A DNA stretch of 64,000 nt from Salegentibacter flavus (lineage in GTDB: Bacteria; Bacteroidota; Bacteroidia; Flavobacteriales; Flavobacteriaceae), in assembly GCF_900115145.1 (NCBI RefSeq), contig NZ_FOVL01000002.1, forward strand, positions 1-64,000, in the 5' to 3' direction. Made by a program: the position numbers and the translations under genes. The notes beneath the pieces are model-generated. The model did no database searches and had not been told where the DNA came from. It worked only from the letters and a program-made list of their open reading frames with translations. Of this stretch, positions 56,396 through 63,975 are shown piece by piece. Numbering within the stretch: position 1 is the first letter of the stretch; every line of letters begins with the position of its first letter.

Positions 56396-57349
56396 TTACA
56401 ACCGAATTATAAAATCTTGTTTTACCTGTTCTCTTCTGAAGAAGATCATTCCCAGGTGAAAAGTATCGATGCTCACCCGAACCTCCGGATGTTTTTTGAT
56501 GATCTCCCAGGCTTCTTCCATCCCACGCGACCAGTGAATATCGTCAAAAACAAAAACCGAATCATTATGTGCGCTTGGTAGTAGTAATTCAAAATATTTT
56601 AAAGTGGCCTCCTTCGTATGATGTCCATCGAAATATATTAAATCGAAATTTGTTTGTGGTTCCCGGTTGTGGGTTGTCAGTTCTGAGTTCTGAGTTCTGA
56701 GTTCTGAGTTGTCGGTTGTGGGTAGTTGGTTTTGGTTTGTGGCGTTTTTGCTGAGAATTTGTTGCTTTCCTTTCCCTCTCCACTCCCGATAGTTAGCGGG
56801 ACCACTCTCCACTCTTGACTTTCCACTTTTTTTCCCCTCTCCACTTTCCACTATATCTCCCAACACCATCTCAAACTCTCCGATTTCCAGATTTACATTT
56901 TCAAATCCAAACTTTTTAAGTTGACCTCTAGCTACTTCCGCGGTTTGTGGACAGCCTTCAATACTTGTAACCTGAGAATATTTATTCAAAGCCAAGGCCG
57001 CAGTGCCTATTCCGAGAGAGGTGCCTAACTCCAGGATATTTCTGCACTCAAGATATTTTGCCAGTCTGAACAGGAATTTTGCTCGTTTCTGTGGAATACC
57101 GACATTCCTGGCAATAGCAGCAACTTCCCGCTCCTTCGACTTAAATACCCTGCTCCCCGCCCCGAAATCGGTGACTTCTATCTTTCTTTTATCTTCCAGC
57201 AATTCCTTTCGGTAATTTTCCAGAATCTCATATTCAGGATACTTGGTTTTATCATAAAAACACCGGGTCACCAATTCAAATACGAAGGGGGAGTGTAGGC
57301 CGTGCTCATTCTGACTTGTAAGTAGAAATCTCAGATATCTTAACCACAT
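56396..57349 (-). CDS. Class I SAM methyltransferase with in-frame repeat insertion
   Basis: A 317-residue methyltransferase. Residues 1-166 include the SAM motif NILELGTSLGIGTAAL at 104-119 and SIEGCPQTAEVA; residues 235-317 continue the fold with FDLIYFDGHHTKEATLKYFE and FVFDDIHWSRGMEEAW. Between them, residues about 167-234 are a polar, repetitive segment (NSELRTQNSELTTHNRE) encoded by the DNA repeat array at 56648-56851, and the fold would be complete without it. It is an O-methyltransferase-like enzyme (family 24-like) of unknown substrate. Whether the enlarged enzyme still folds is unknown. Confidence 0.8.
   Translation of the reverse strand: MWLRYLRFLLTSQNEHGLHSPFVFELVTRCFYDKTKYPEYEILENYRKELLEDKRKIEVTDFGAGSRVFKSKEREVAAIARNVGIPQKRAKFLFRLAKYLECRNILELGTSLGIGTAALALNKYSQVTSIEGCPQTAEVARGQLKKFGFENVNLEIGEFEMVLGDIVESGEGKKSGKSRVESGPANYREWRGKGKQQILSKNATNQNQLPTTDNSELRTQNSELTTHNREPQTNFDLIYFDGHHTKEATLKYFELLLPSAHNDSVFVFDDIHWSRGMEEAWEIIKKHPEVRVSIDTFHLGMIFFRREQVKQDFIIRL
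56648..56851. repeat. Composite repeat array inserted in methyltransferase gene
   Basis: About 201 bases. The left part (56660-56725) is type A: a 7-bp-period run of tgagttc units (56679-56713) with gttgtgggt blocks. The right part (56776-56845) is type B: ctctccact and tttccact units around a small hairpin, tcccg-n8-cggga at 56784-56801. A type of unit from each flank of the two four-helix genes is thus present here without a gene. The length is a multiple of three, so the frame is kept. Confidence 0.8.
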
Positions 57350-57370
57350 GTAATAAGGTGAATTTTATAT

Positions 57371-57402
57371 GTTCTCGGTTGTGGGTTGTGAGTTCTCAGT
57401 TT
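57371..57402. repeat. Type A repeat array, left flank of four-helix gene
   Basis: Read leftward it contains gagaactcacaacc (57397-57384), the same 14-mer as the array at 57883-57938, plus partial copies (cacaacc, gagaac). It lies 14 bases beyond the stop codon of the four-helix gene and is in the opposite orientation to the array on the other side. Confidence 0.8.
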
Positions 57403-57415
57403 TGGTCTTAGTTTT

Positions 57416-57778
57416 TTAGGATTTCCAGTTGTTCTCAACATATTGCTGAAAAGAGTAGATTTTACCGCCCAGGAGATCATATTTGTTTCTTAACTCCGCT
57501 ATTTCCTCAATTTCATAGAGCTCATCGATCATTTCAAGTTGGGAAAGACATTCCAATAGGGATGCGTGGGCATAAACTAAAAATTTAATAAATTCCTGTT
57601 TGTAAACTCTCCTCCCGTAACCTTCTACAATATTATCTTTAATACTTTTTGAAGATCTTCTTACCTGGCTGCCCTGCTCATATAATTCGAATTTGGGTAA
57701 TTTCAGAGAGATCTTGTGAACCTGAATAGCGTATTGAAAAGCAAAATTGTAAATGTCGAGATCGCGGTAACTTTTCAT
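57416..57778 (-). CDS. Four-helix-bundle protein (23S rRNA IVS-protein family)
   Basis: A 120-residue, all-helical protein of the family seen as open frames in 23S rRNA intervening sequences (TIGR02436 type), distantly like the Avd accessory protein of diversity-generating retroelements. Landmarks: MKSYRDLDIYNFAFQYAIQV at 1-20, QVRRSSKSIKDNIVEGYGRR near 46-65 and KQEFIKFLVYAHASLLECLS near 68-87. I start at ATG 57778 (an ATG 8 codons earlier also exists). No rRNA lies here. The gene is bracketed by inverted type A repeat arrays. Molecular function is unknown; basic patches suggest nucleic-acid binding. Confidence 0.85.
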   Translation of the reverse strand: MKSYRDLDIYNFAFQYAIQVHKISLKLPKFELYEQGSQVRRSSKSIKDNIVEGYGRRVYKQEFIKFLVYAHASLLECLSQLEMIDELYEIEEIAELRNKYDLLGGKIYSFQQYVENNWKS

Positions 57779-57833
57779 AAGGATGATTTTAAAGGATTTC
57801 ACCTTTTAAAAATACTATAAATTTCCAAATTCC

Positions 57834-57946
57834 TCACCCACAACCCGCCTCCGCCCAGGCTTCTGCGGTCAAGCTCACAACAGAGAACTGATAACCGAGA
57901 ACTCACAACAGAGAACTCACAACCGAGAACTCACAACCGACAACAA
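57834..57946. repeat. Type A repeat array, right flank of four-helix gene
   Basis: Four tandem 14-bp units at 57883-57938 (gagaactgataacc, gagaactcacaaca, then gagaactcacaacc twice) with partial copies on both sides, preceded by a GC-rich stretch (cccgcctccgcccaggcttc) near 57844-57863. It ends one base before the stop codon of the ABC-F gene. Confidence 0.85.
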
Positions 57947-57947
57947 A

Positions 57948-59810
57948 CTACTCAGCCTTAGCTCCAAGTTCAAACCACCTCCCCGTCTTTTTCTCGATCT
58001 TATCTTCTATTTCCTGAAGCGCTATGGAGTTCTTTTTGATCTCTTCGGGGTCGAGATCCAAAAGAAATTTTTCCTGGAGTTTCTTTTTTTCTTTCTCCAG
58101 TTTAGCGATCTCCTTTTCCAGCTTTCCGAATTCCTTTTGCTCGTTGTAGCTTAATTTACTGCCGCTACTTGTTTTTTTCCATTCCTTTTTGCCTTCCGGC
58201 TCCTTGTTTTCTGTTTTGGCTTCAGCGGAGCTGCTTTCTTCATAGTTTCGGTAATCGGAGTAATTGCCGGGGAAGTCCTGGACCTCTGCCTCGCCTTTGA
58301 AAACAAAAAGGTGATCTACGATCTTATCCATAAAGTACCTGTCGTGGGAAACCACCAGCAAACATCCGGGGAAATCCAACAGGAAGTTTTCCAAAACGTT
58401 GAGGGTTACGATATCCAGGTCGTTGGTGGGCTCATCCAGAATGAGGAAGTTCGGATTCTGGATCAACACGGTACAGAGATAAAGCCTTTTCTTTTCCCCT
58501 CCGCTTAATTTTTCAACAAAGTCGTATTGTTTCTTTCGGTCGAATAAAAAACGTTCCAGCAGTTGCTGAGCAGAGATCTGCCTGCCTTTCTTCAGCGGTA
58601 TATAATCCCCAAATTCCCGTATCACTTCTATCACTTTCTGGCCGGGCTTCACTTCTATACCTGCCTGGGTGTAATACCCGAATTTTATGGTTTCCCCGAT
58701 CACCACCTTTCCGGAATCGGGTTGAATAGCTCCGGTAAGAATATTCAGGAAAGTGGACTTTCCGGTTCCGTTCTTACCGATAATGCCTATTCGTTCTCCT
58801 TTTTTGAAACTATAGTTGAAATTCTTCAGTAGCTCCTTTTCTTCATACGACTTGGAGATATTGTGAAGCTCTACCATCTTGCTACCCAGGCGCTCCATAT
58901 GGATCTCCAATTGCACCTCGTGATCATTCCGGCGCTGTTGTGCCCTGCTCTTTATATCGTGAAAATCCTCTATCCGTGACTTGGATTTGGTGGTACGTGC
59001 CTTAGGTTGGCGGCGCATCCAGTCCAGCTCTTTTTTGTAAAGCTGTTTGGCCTTTTCGGTGTTGGTTTGCTCCTGTTCTACCCGACTTTCCTTTTTGTCA
59101 AGATAATAACTGTAATTTCCTTTGTAAGTATATAACTGTCCGTGATCCAGTTCTACGATCTCGTTGCATACGCGCTCCAGGAAATACCTGTCGTGAGTAA
59201 CCATGAAAATGGTGAAGTTTTCCTTTTTAAAGTATTCCTCCAGCCACTCAATCATATCCAGGTCGAGGTGGTTGGTAGGCTCATCCATGATGATGAAATC
59301 GGGTTTCTGAAGCAACATCACCGCCAGGGCAAGTCGTTTTTTCTGCCCCCCGGAAAGGTATTTCACTTCTTTATCCAGGTCTTCAAGTTTCAGTTTGAAC
59401 AGGATCTGCTTGTATTGGGTTTCAAAATCCCAGGCCTGAACTGCATCCATCTCTTCAAAAGCTTTTTGATAAGCTTCAGCGTCATTGGGATCCTTCAAGG
59501 CCTTTTCATACCGACTGATGATCTTCAGAATATCGTTTTCCGAAGAAAAAATCGTTTCCTCCACTGTGAGATTCGGATCGAGATTGGGTTCCTGGCCCAG
59601 AAAGGCTACTTTAATGTCCTTACGGTACACCACTTTTCCTTCATCAGGACTATCGGTTCCGGCGAGGATATTTAGAAGGGAGGTCTTGCCCGTCCCATTC
59701 TTGGCGATAAAACCAACCTTCTGACCTTCATTTATTCCGAAGGAAATATTATTAAACAATTGCAATTCGCCATAGGATTTGGCGATATTTTCTACTGATA
59801 GGTAATTCAC
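57948..59810 (-). CDS. ABC-F family ATPase (Uup-like)
   Basis: A 620-residue protein with two ABC ATPase domains and no membrane helices, the ABC-F layout of translation factors such as EttA and Uup. Walker A motifs are IAKNGTGKTSLLNIL near 34-48 and GIIGKNGTGKSTFLNILTG near 340-358; signatures LSGGQKKRLALAVML near 153 and LSGGEKKRLYLCTVL near 437. The charged C-terminal coiled coil (about 545-620) resembles the Uup C-terminal domain. It probably acts at the ribosome or in DNA intermediates. Repeat array A lies just beyond its stop. Confidence 0.92.
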   Translation of the reverse strand: MNYLSVENIAKSYGELQLFNNISFGINEGQKVGFIAKNGTGKTSLLNILAGTDSPDEGKVVYRKDIKVAFLGQEPNLDPNLTVEETIFSSENDILKIISRYEKALKDPNDAEAYQKAFEEMDAVQAWDFETQYKQILFKLKLEDLDKEVKYLSGGQKKRLALAVMLLQKPDFIIMDEPTNHLDLDMIEWLEEYFKKENFTIFMVTHDRYFLERVCNEIVELDHGQLYTYKGNYSYYLDKKESRVEQEQTNTEKAKQLYKKELDWMRRQPKARTTKSKSRIEDFHDIKSRAQQRRNDHEVQLEIHMERLGSKMVELHNISKSYEEKELLKNFNYSFKKGERIGIIGKNGTGKSTFLNILTGAIQPDSGKVVIGETIKFGYYTQAGIEVKPGQKVIEVIREFGDYIPLKKGRQISAQQLLERFLFDRKKQYDFVEKLSGGEKKRLYLCTVLIQNPNFLILDEPTNDLDIVTLNVLENFLLDFPGCLLVVSHDRYFMDKIVDHLFVFKGEAEVQDFPGNYSDYRNYEESSSAEAKTENKEPEGKKEWKKTSSGSKLSYNEQKEFGKLEKEIAKLEKEKKKLQEKFLLDLDPEEIKKNSIALQEIEDKIEKKTGRWFELGAKAE

Positions 59811-59876
59811 AAATTCAAATTTGTTGCAAAATAACAGGAAAATTGCGACTTAATTTTATTATTAGCCTACAAAAAC

Positions 59877-59884
59877 TATATTTG
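59877..59884 (+). promoter_or_regulatory. -7 box upstream of wza-like gene
   Basis: TATATTTG, a full TAnnTTTG match about 130 bases before the start at 60014, giving a long leader of about 125 bases. No TTG at the usual spacing. Confidence 0.4.
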
Positions 59885-60013
59885 TTAAAACTATCTAAAC
59901 AGGTTTTGCTTAAGGGATTGTATCGGAAGACCGGCCTTGGCCTGAAACCTTTTTTCTTTAATCCGTGGAAAGTGCTGCAAAAGATAGTTTACCCAACAAA
60001 TAGCCTCTGAAAT

Positions 60014-60811
60014 ATGCTGAAGCAGTATAAAAGTATTTTATTCCTTATTGCGGTAGTGCTGAGCTTTTCTTCCTGCGTTTCTACCAAAAGAATTACATAC
60101 CTGCAGGACAACGAGCAGGATCTTGATAGTATCATAGAGATTCAGCAACTAAAAAAACCATACCGTATCCAGACCGGCGACCTTTTAAGCATAAGGGTAA
60201 AGGCCCTTGACCAGGAACTGGTAGGGATGTTTAACCCCATCGATGAGGCCAACCTAAGCGCCACTACTGAAGAGCGTGTTTTCTTCGACGGTTTTACGGT
60301 AGACCCACACGGAAATATCAGAGTCCCAACCCTGGGCGAAGTCAATGTGCTGGGGTATACAGAAAAAGAAGTCCGAGAGAAAATTGAAAAACTTCTGCTG
60401 GAAAATTACTTTAAGGATGAGGCGAATATATTCGTCACCGTTAAGCTCGCCGGGATAAGGTATACCACCCTGGGAGAGATCGGCACGGGGAGCCAGGTGA
60501 TTTACAAAGAAAAAGTGACTATTATGGAGGCCGTGGCCAATGCCGGTGGAATAAGTGAATACGGCGATATGCAAAATGTAAAGATCATCAGGCAGTTTCC
60601 CCACGGCGAAGAGGTCTACAGCATAGACCTTACCAATATCAACGCGATAAGCAGCCCATATTATTATATACAACCCAACGATATGATCGTGGTGAACCCC
60701 TTACCGCAGAAGGCGCTCGGTTTCGGAACTACTGGAATGGAAGCATTCCGAACCGGAGTTACCCTGCTCTCGGTGGTTACCACTTCGATCTTATTATTTA
60801 CCCGACTTTAG
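60014..60811 (+). CDS. Polysaccharide export lipoprotein (Wza-like)
   Basis: A 265-residue outer-membrane polysaccharide export protein. The signal ends at the lipobox LSFSSC (about C21); the PES domain has YRIQTGDLLSIRVKALDQEL near 50-69, and a SLBB-type domain follows (YTTLGEIGTGSQVIYKEKVT near 150-169). A C-terminal hydrophobic segment (about 240-262) resembles the Wza membrane helix. It forms the exit channel for capsule or exopolysaccharide together with the Wzc-like kinase encoded immediately next (zero spacing). Confidence 0.93.
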   Translation: MLKQYKSILFLIAVVLSFSSCVSTKRITYLQDNEQDLDSIIEIQQLKKPYRIQTGDLLSIRVKALDQELVGMFNPIDEANLSATTEERVFFDGFTVDPHGNIRVPTLGEVNVLGYTEKEVREKIEKLLLENYFKDEANIFVTVKLAGIRYTTLGEIGTGSQVIYKEKVTIMEAVANAGGISEYGDMQNVKIIRQFPHGEEVYSIDLTNINAISSPYYYIQPNDMIVVNPLPQKALGFGTTGMEAFRTGVTLLSVVTTSILLFTRL

Positions 60812-63283
60812 ATGGCACATGAAGATGATCACATATCAGACGTAGGCTCCACCTTCGATTTTAAGGGATTCGTCCTGAAGGTGATAAGTTACTGGAAGCT
60901 TATCCTGCTTTCGGTAGGGATTAGCCTGGCGGTAGCTTATTATAATAATGTACGGAAACTTCCGGTATACAGCCTTGGGAACTCCATTTCCATCAAAGAC
61001 GACCAGAACCCGTTCTTTACGTCCAATACCAGCCTCACCTTTAACTGGGGTGGTACCTCAGATAAGGTGAATACCGCGATGACCATCCTCAGGTCCCGAT
61101 CCCATAACGAAGAGGTAGTGGAGAAGCTTCAGTTTTTTACCAATTATCTTGAAGACGGAGAATATCAGCGGGTAGATGCCTACGGAAGAACTCCTTTTGA
61201 GGTGGTGACCGATACCCTGAAGCCGCAGGCCCTCAATGTTACTATGGTTATCAGGATGAAGGATTCAACGACCTATAATATTCAGGCTAATGTGCCCGCA
61301 ACCCTCAGTCTTCAGAATTATGGCAGCAAGGAGAAATCATCCCTTAGCACTGAAGCCAGGGAATTCAACCGGGATTTTAAAATAGGGGAGAAGATCAACC
61401 TGCCTTTTTTTAACGGACGGGTTATCAGGACCAACCAGGCCCTGCGGCCCGGAAAGGCGTTTTATGTTAGTTTTCTCAATTTTGATTCGGCGGTAGGCCG
61501 TTATCGCGGAGTGAATGTTTCTCCCGAATCTCAGGGTTCCTCGGTGATCAGACTTAGCAAATCAGGAGGTAATAAGGCCCGGATCGTGGAATATCTGAAC
61601 GGAACGGTGAGGGTGTTAAGCGATAATATGCTGGCACGAAAAAACCTCTTTGCCACCAAGACCATCCGTTTTATAGACAGCAGCCTTGCCGTACAGTCGC
61701 AGGCGCTCAAAGCAGTGGAAGATGAACTCAACCAGTTCAGGAATGAAAATGCGATAATGGATATTTCTGCGGAAAGCTCTCAGTTATCCAACAAGCTTTC
61801 TACCCTTGATCTTCGGAAGGAGGATATCAGAAGACAGCTTTCTTACTACGAAACCCTGCGGAATTACCTCGAAACCCGCACCGATTATTCCAATGTACCG
61901 GCGCCTTCAGTGGCGGGTATTAGCGAAGGAAGCATCGCCGGCGGTGTTTCCAGGATCATTAGCCTGGCAGAGGAACGCAGTAATTATCAGTATACCCTCA
62001 AGGAAAATTCCCCGGTTTTTGATGATATAGACCGGCAGATAAATTCGGTGAAATCCATTCTGCTGGAGAATATAAGTTCGTCTAAAGGCCTGCTGCAGGA
62101 GGAACAGCGCGACATCAACCGGCAGATAGCAAACCTGGAAGCCGAGATTAGAACATTGCCGCAGGAAGAGCAGGACCTTCTGAAGATACAGCGTCGTTAC
62201 AGCCTTAATGAAAAAAGTTACAACCTCTTTCTGGAAAAACGAAGCGAGGCCGGACTCATAAAAGCAGCTAACGTTAGCGATGTGATGGTCATCGATCCCG
62301 CAAAGGATACCGGAGGCGGACAAATTGGGCCTAACACTCAACTGAACTACGTGATGGCAGTGCTGGTAGGAGGGGTGATCCCGCTTACCTTTGTATTCCT
62401 ACTGGTTTTTCTCAATACCAATATTCATAATGCCCAGGAAGTAGGGAGGCTTTCGCCTATTCCAATTCTGGGGATGATAGGGAAGAGCAAATCAGACTCT
62501 AACCTGGTGGTTTTCGATAATCCGAAATCTTCTATTGCTGAAGGTTTCCGGGGACTGCGATCCAGCCTTCAGTTTATGTATAAAAAGCAGGGAGTTACCG
62601 GATCCAAGACTCTGCTGATTACCTCCTCTGTTTCAGGGGAAGGGAAGACCTTCTGCGCGATGAACCTGGCCACGGTCTTCGCATTGAGTCAGCGAAAGAC
62701 AGTGCTGGTGGGGGTTGACCTTCGGAAGCCTAAGATCTTTGATGATTTCGAACTCAATAACGACCTGGGTGTGGTAAACTATCTTATCGATCAGGCCTCC
62801 ACAGAAGAGATAATTCAGCAAAGTAAAATTCCATTCCTGGATGTGATCACGGCCGGGCCTGTGCCGCCAAACCCTTCAGAACTCCTCATCAATGAGCAGA
62901 TGGATGTCCTGATGGCAGAGCTAAGAAAAAAATACGATTACATTATCCTGGATACCCCGCCGATAGGGATGGTTGCCGATGCCCTCAACCTCGTGAAATA
63001 CGCCGATGCCACCATCTACATGATCCGGCAGGATTACACCAAACGCGGCATGCTGGAATCCATCAACGAGAAATACCACAAAGGCGAGATCAAAAACATC
63101 AGCTACGTGCTTAACCACTTCGTACACCGTGCCAAATACGGCTATGGCTATGGTTACGGCTATGGCTACGGCTATGGTTACGGCTACGGCTACAACCGCT
63201 ACTCCAAAGGCTACGTAGAAAAATCAGACCCCACCCGAAAATTCAAAAAATGGTGGAAAAAGGCAATGAGGAATTTTGAGTAA
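60812..63283 (+). CDS. Wzc-like polysaccharide co-polymerase/tyrosine kinase
   Basis: An 823-residue fusion of a Wzz chain-length domain (helices near 28-48 and 512-535, with a long periplasmic coiled coil) and a BY-kinase. Walker A is SSVSGEGKTFCAMNLAT near 604-620, Walker A' LVGVDLRKPKI, and Walker B YIILDTPPIG. The C-terminal tail carries a run of 10 tyrosines alternating with glycine (residues 776-794), followed by NRYSKGY: this is the autophosphorylation cluster. It controls polymer length and export with Wza. Its stop is two bases from a type B repeat array. Confidence 0.93.
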   Translation: MAHEDDHISDVGSTFDFKGFVLKVISYWKLILLSVGISLAVAYYNNVRKLPVYSLGNSISIKDDQNPFFTSNTSLTFNWGGTSDKVNTAMTILRSRSHNEEVVEKLQFFTNYLEDGEYQRVDAYGRTPFEVVTDTLKPQALNVTMVIRMKDSTTYNIQANVPATLSLQNYGSKEKSSLSTEAREFNRDFKIGEKINLPFFNGRVIRTNQALRPGKAFYVSFLNFDSAVGRYRGVNVSPESQGSSVIRLSKSGGNKARIVEYLNGTVRVLSDNMLARKNLFATKTIRFIDSSLAVQSQALKAVEDELNQFRNENAIMDISAESSQLSNKLSTLDLRKEDIRRQLSYYETLRNYLETRTDYSNVPAPSVAGISEGSIAGGVSRIISLAEERSNYQYTLKENSPVFDDIDRQINSVKSILLENISSSKGLLQEEQRDINRQIANLEAEIRTLPQEEQDLLKIQRRYSLNEKSYNLFLEKRSEAGLIKAANVSDVMVIDPAKDTGGGQIGPNTQLNYVMAVLVGGVIPLTFVFLLVFLNTNIHNAQEVGRLSPIPILGMIGKSKSDSNLVVFDNPKSSIAEGFRGLRSSLQFMYKKQGVTGSKTLLITSSVSGEGKTFCAMNLATVFALSQRKTVLVGVDLRKPKIFDDFELNNDLGVVNYLIDQASTEEIIQQSKIPFLDVITAGPVPPNPSELLINEQMDVLMAELRKKYDYIILDTPPIGMVADALNLVKYADATIYMIRQDYTKRGMLESINEKYHKGEIKNISYVLNHFVHRAKYGYGYGYGYGYGYGYGYGYNRYSKGYVEKSDPTRKFKKWWKKAMRNFE
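63137..63193 (+). repeat. Tyrosine-glycine coding repeat in the kinase tail
   Basis: Nineteen codons alternate Tyr and Gly (tac/tat with ggc/ggt), a 6-bp period minisatellite with codon variation that lowers slippage risk. Gain or loss of 6-bp units would keep the frame and change the number of phosphorylation sites. Confidence 0.85.
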
Positions 63284-63284
63284 T

Positions 63285-63334
63285 AGTGGAAAGTGGATCT
63301 AACCCGCCTCTGGCGGGAGTGGAGAGTGGAAAGT
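63285..63334. repeat. Type B repeat array, left flank of second four-helix gene
   Basis: agtggaaagtgg (63285-63296) and gagtggagagtggaaagt (63317-63334) surround a perfect hairpin cccgcc-tct-ggcggg (63303-63317). It begins two bases after the kinase stop codon. Confidence 0.8.
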
Positions 63335-63485
63335 CTGCCTGGCAAGAGTGATATTGGGAAGTTTAGATTTTACTTGAAGTGGTTTGATATTGGTGAGAAA
63401 TTTTGTTGGGGTATTGGAAGATTAGAAAGTGAATTTTAAACCTGGAAACAATCATACTTAATAGTCTAACTAACAGGATTTTTTT

Positions 63486-63860
63486 ATGGAAGATGTACAT
63501 TTTAACTTCGAGGATCTAAAACTCTACCAAAAAGCATTGGATTTCACCGATTATGCCTATGATCTGGCCGCAAAATTTCCTTCCTGGGAAAATTATGGCC
63601 TACGTTCTCAACTTACCCGTGCTGCCGTTTCAATAGCCTTAAATAGCAGCGAAGGATCGGGAGATACCGATTCGCAATTTAACCGTTACCTGGAAATGGT
63701 TTCCGACTCCATAAGAGAATGCGTAGCTTGTACTACGATTGCTTTTCGAAGGAATTATATCTCAAAAGAGGAAAATATCAAAGCACGAAATATGTTACTG
63801 GAAATGCTAAAAATGACCCGGGCTTTACAAAGATATTTAAAACAAAAGCCAAAGAAATAA
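63486..63860 (+). CDS. Four-helix-bundle protein, second copy of family
   Basis: A 124-residue all-helical protein of the same family as the gene at 57416, clearly diverged: FEDLKLYQKALDFTDYAYDL at 8-27, YGLRSQLTRAAVSIALNSSE near 37-56, then GSGDTDSQFNRYLEMVSDSI. The family core (helix, LRSQ/QVRR, SI-x-N-x-x-EG) is retained. No rRNA or reverse transcriptase is nearby. It is bracketed by type B arrays in inverted orientation (63285-63334 and 63892-63975). Likely nucleic-acid or ribosome-associated, but function unknown. Confidence 0.85.
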   Translation: MEDVHFNFEDLKLYQKALDFTDYAYDLAAKFPSWENYGLRSQLTRAAVSIALNSSEGSGDTDSQFNRYLEMVSDSIRECVACTTIAFRRNYISKEENIKARNMLLEMLKMTRALQRYLKQKPKK

Positions 63861-63891
63861 TTGTTAGCAATGAAAAATAGAGTTTCCATCA

Positions 63892-63975
63892 TCCACTCTC
63901 CACTCTCCTCGAAAGAGATGGCTAACGATGAAAACCGGAAGCTCCATTTTCCACTCTCCACTCTCCACTTTCCAC
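63892..63975. repeat. Type B repeat array, right flank, at window edge
   Basis: tccactctccactctcct (63892-63909) and ccattttccactctccactc and following units to 63975 are the reverse complement of the left array (gtggaaagtggagag). The array may continue past the window end at 64000. Confidence 0.8.

Noticed and set aside
56396-57349. Frameshifted methyltransferase pseudogene
   Set aside because: The reading frame is intact through the inserted array; both halves are in the same frame.
57883-57938. CRISPR array
   Set aside because: Units are 14 bp and directly tandem with no spacers, and no cas gene is near.
60812-63283. Possible horizontal transfer of wza/wzc from slightly higher GC
   Set aside because: The shift is modest by eye and cannot be measured here; exopolysaccharide loci often differ, so no claim is made.
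57416-63860. Diversity-generating retroelement, because four-helix proteins resemble Avd
   Set aside because: No reverse transcriptase, template repeat or variable repeat is present in the window.
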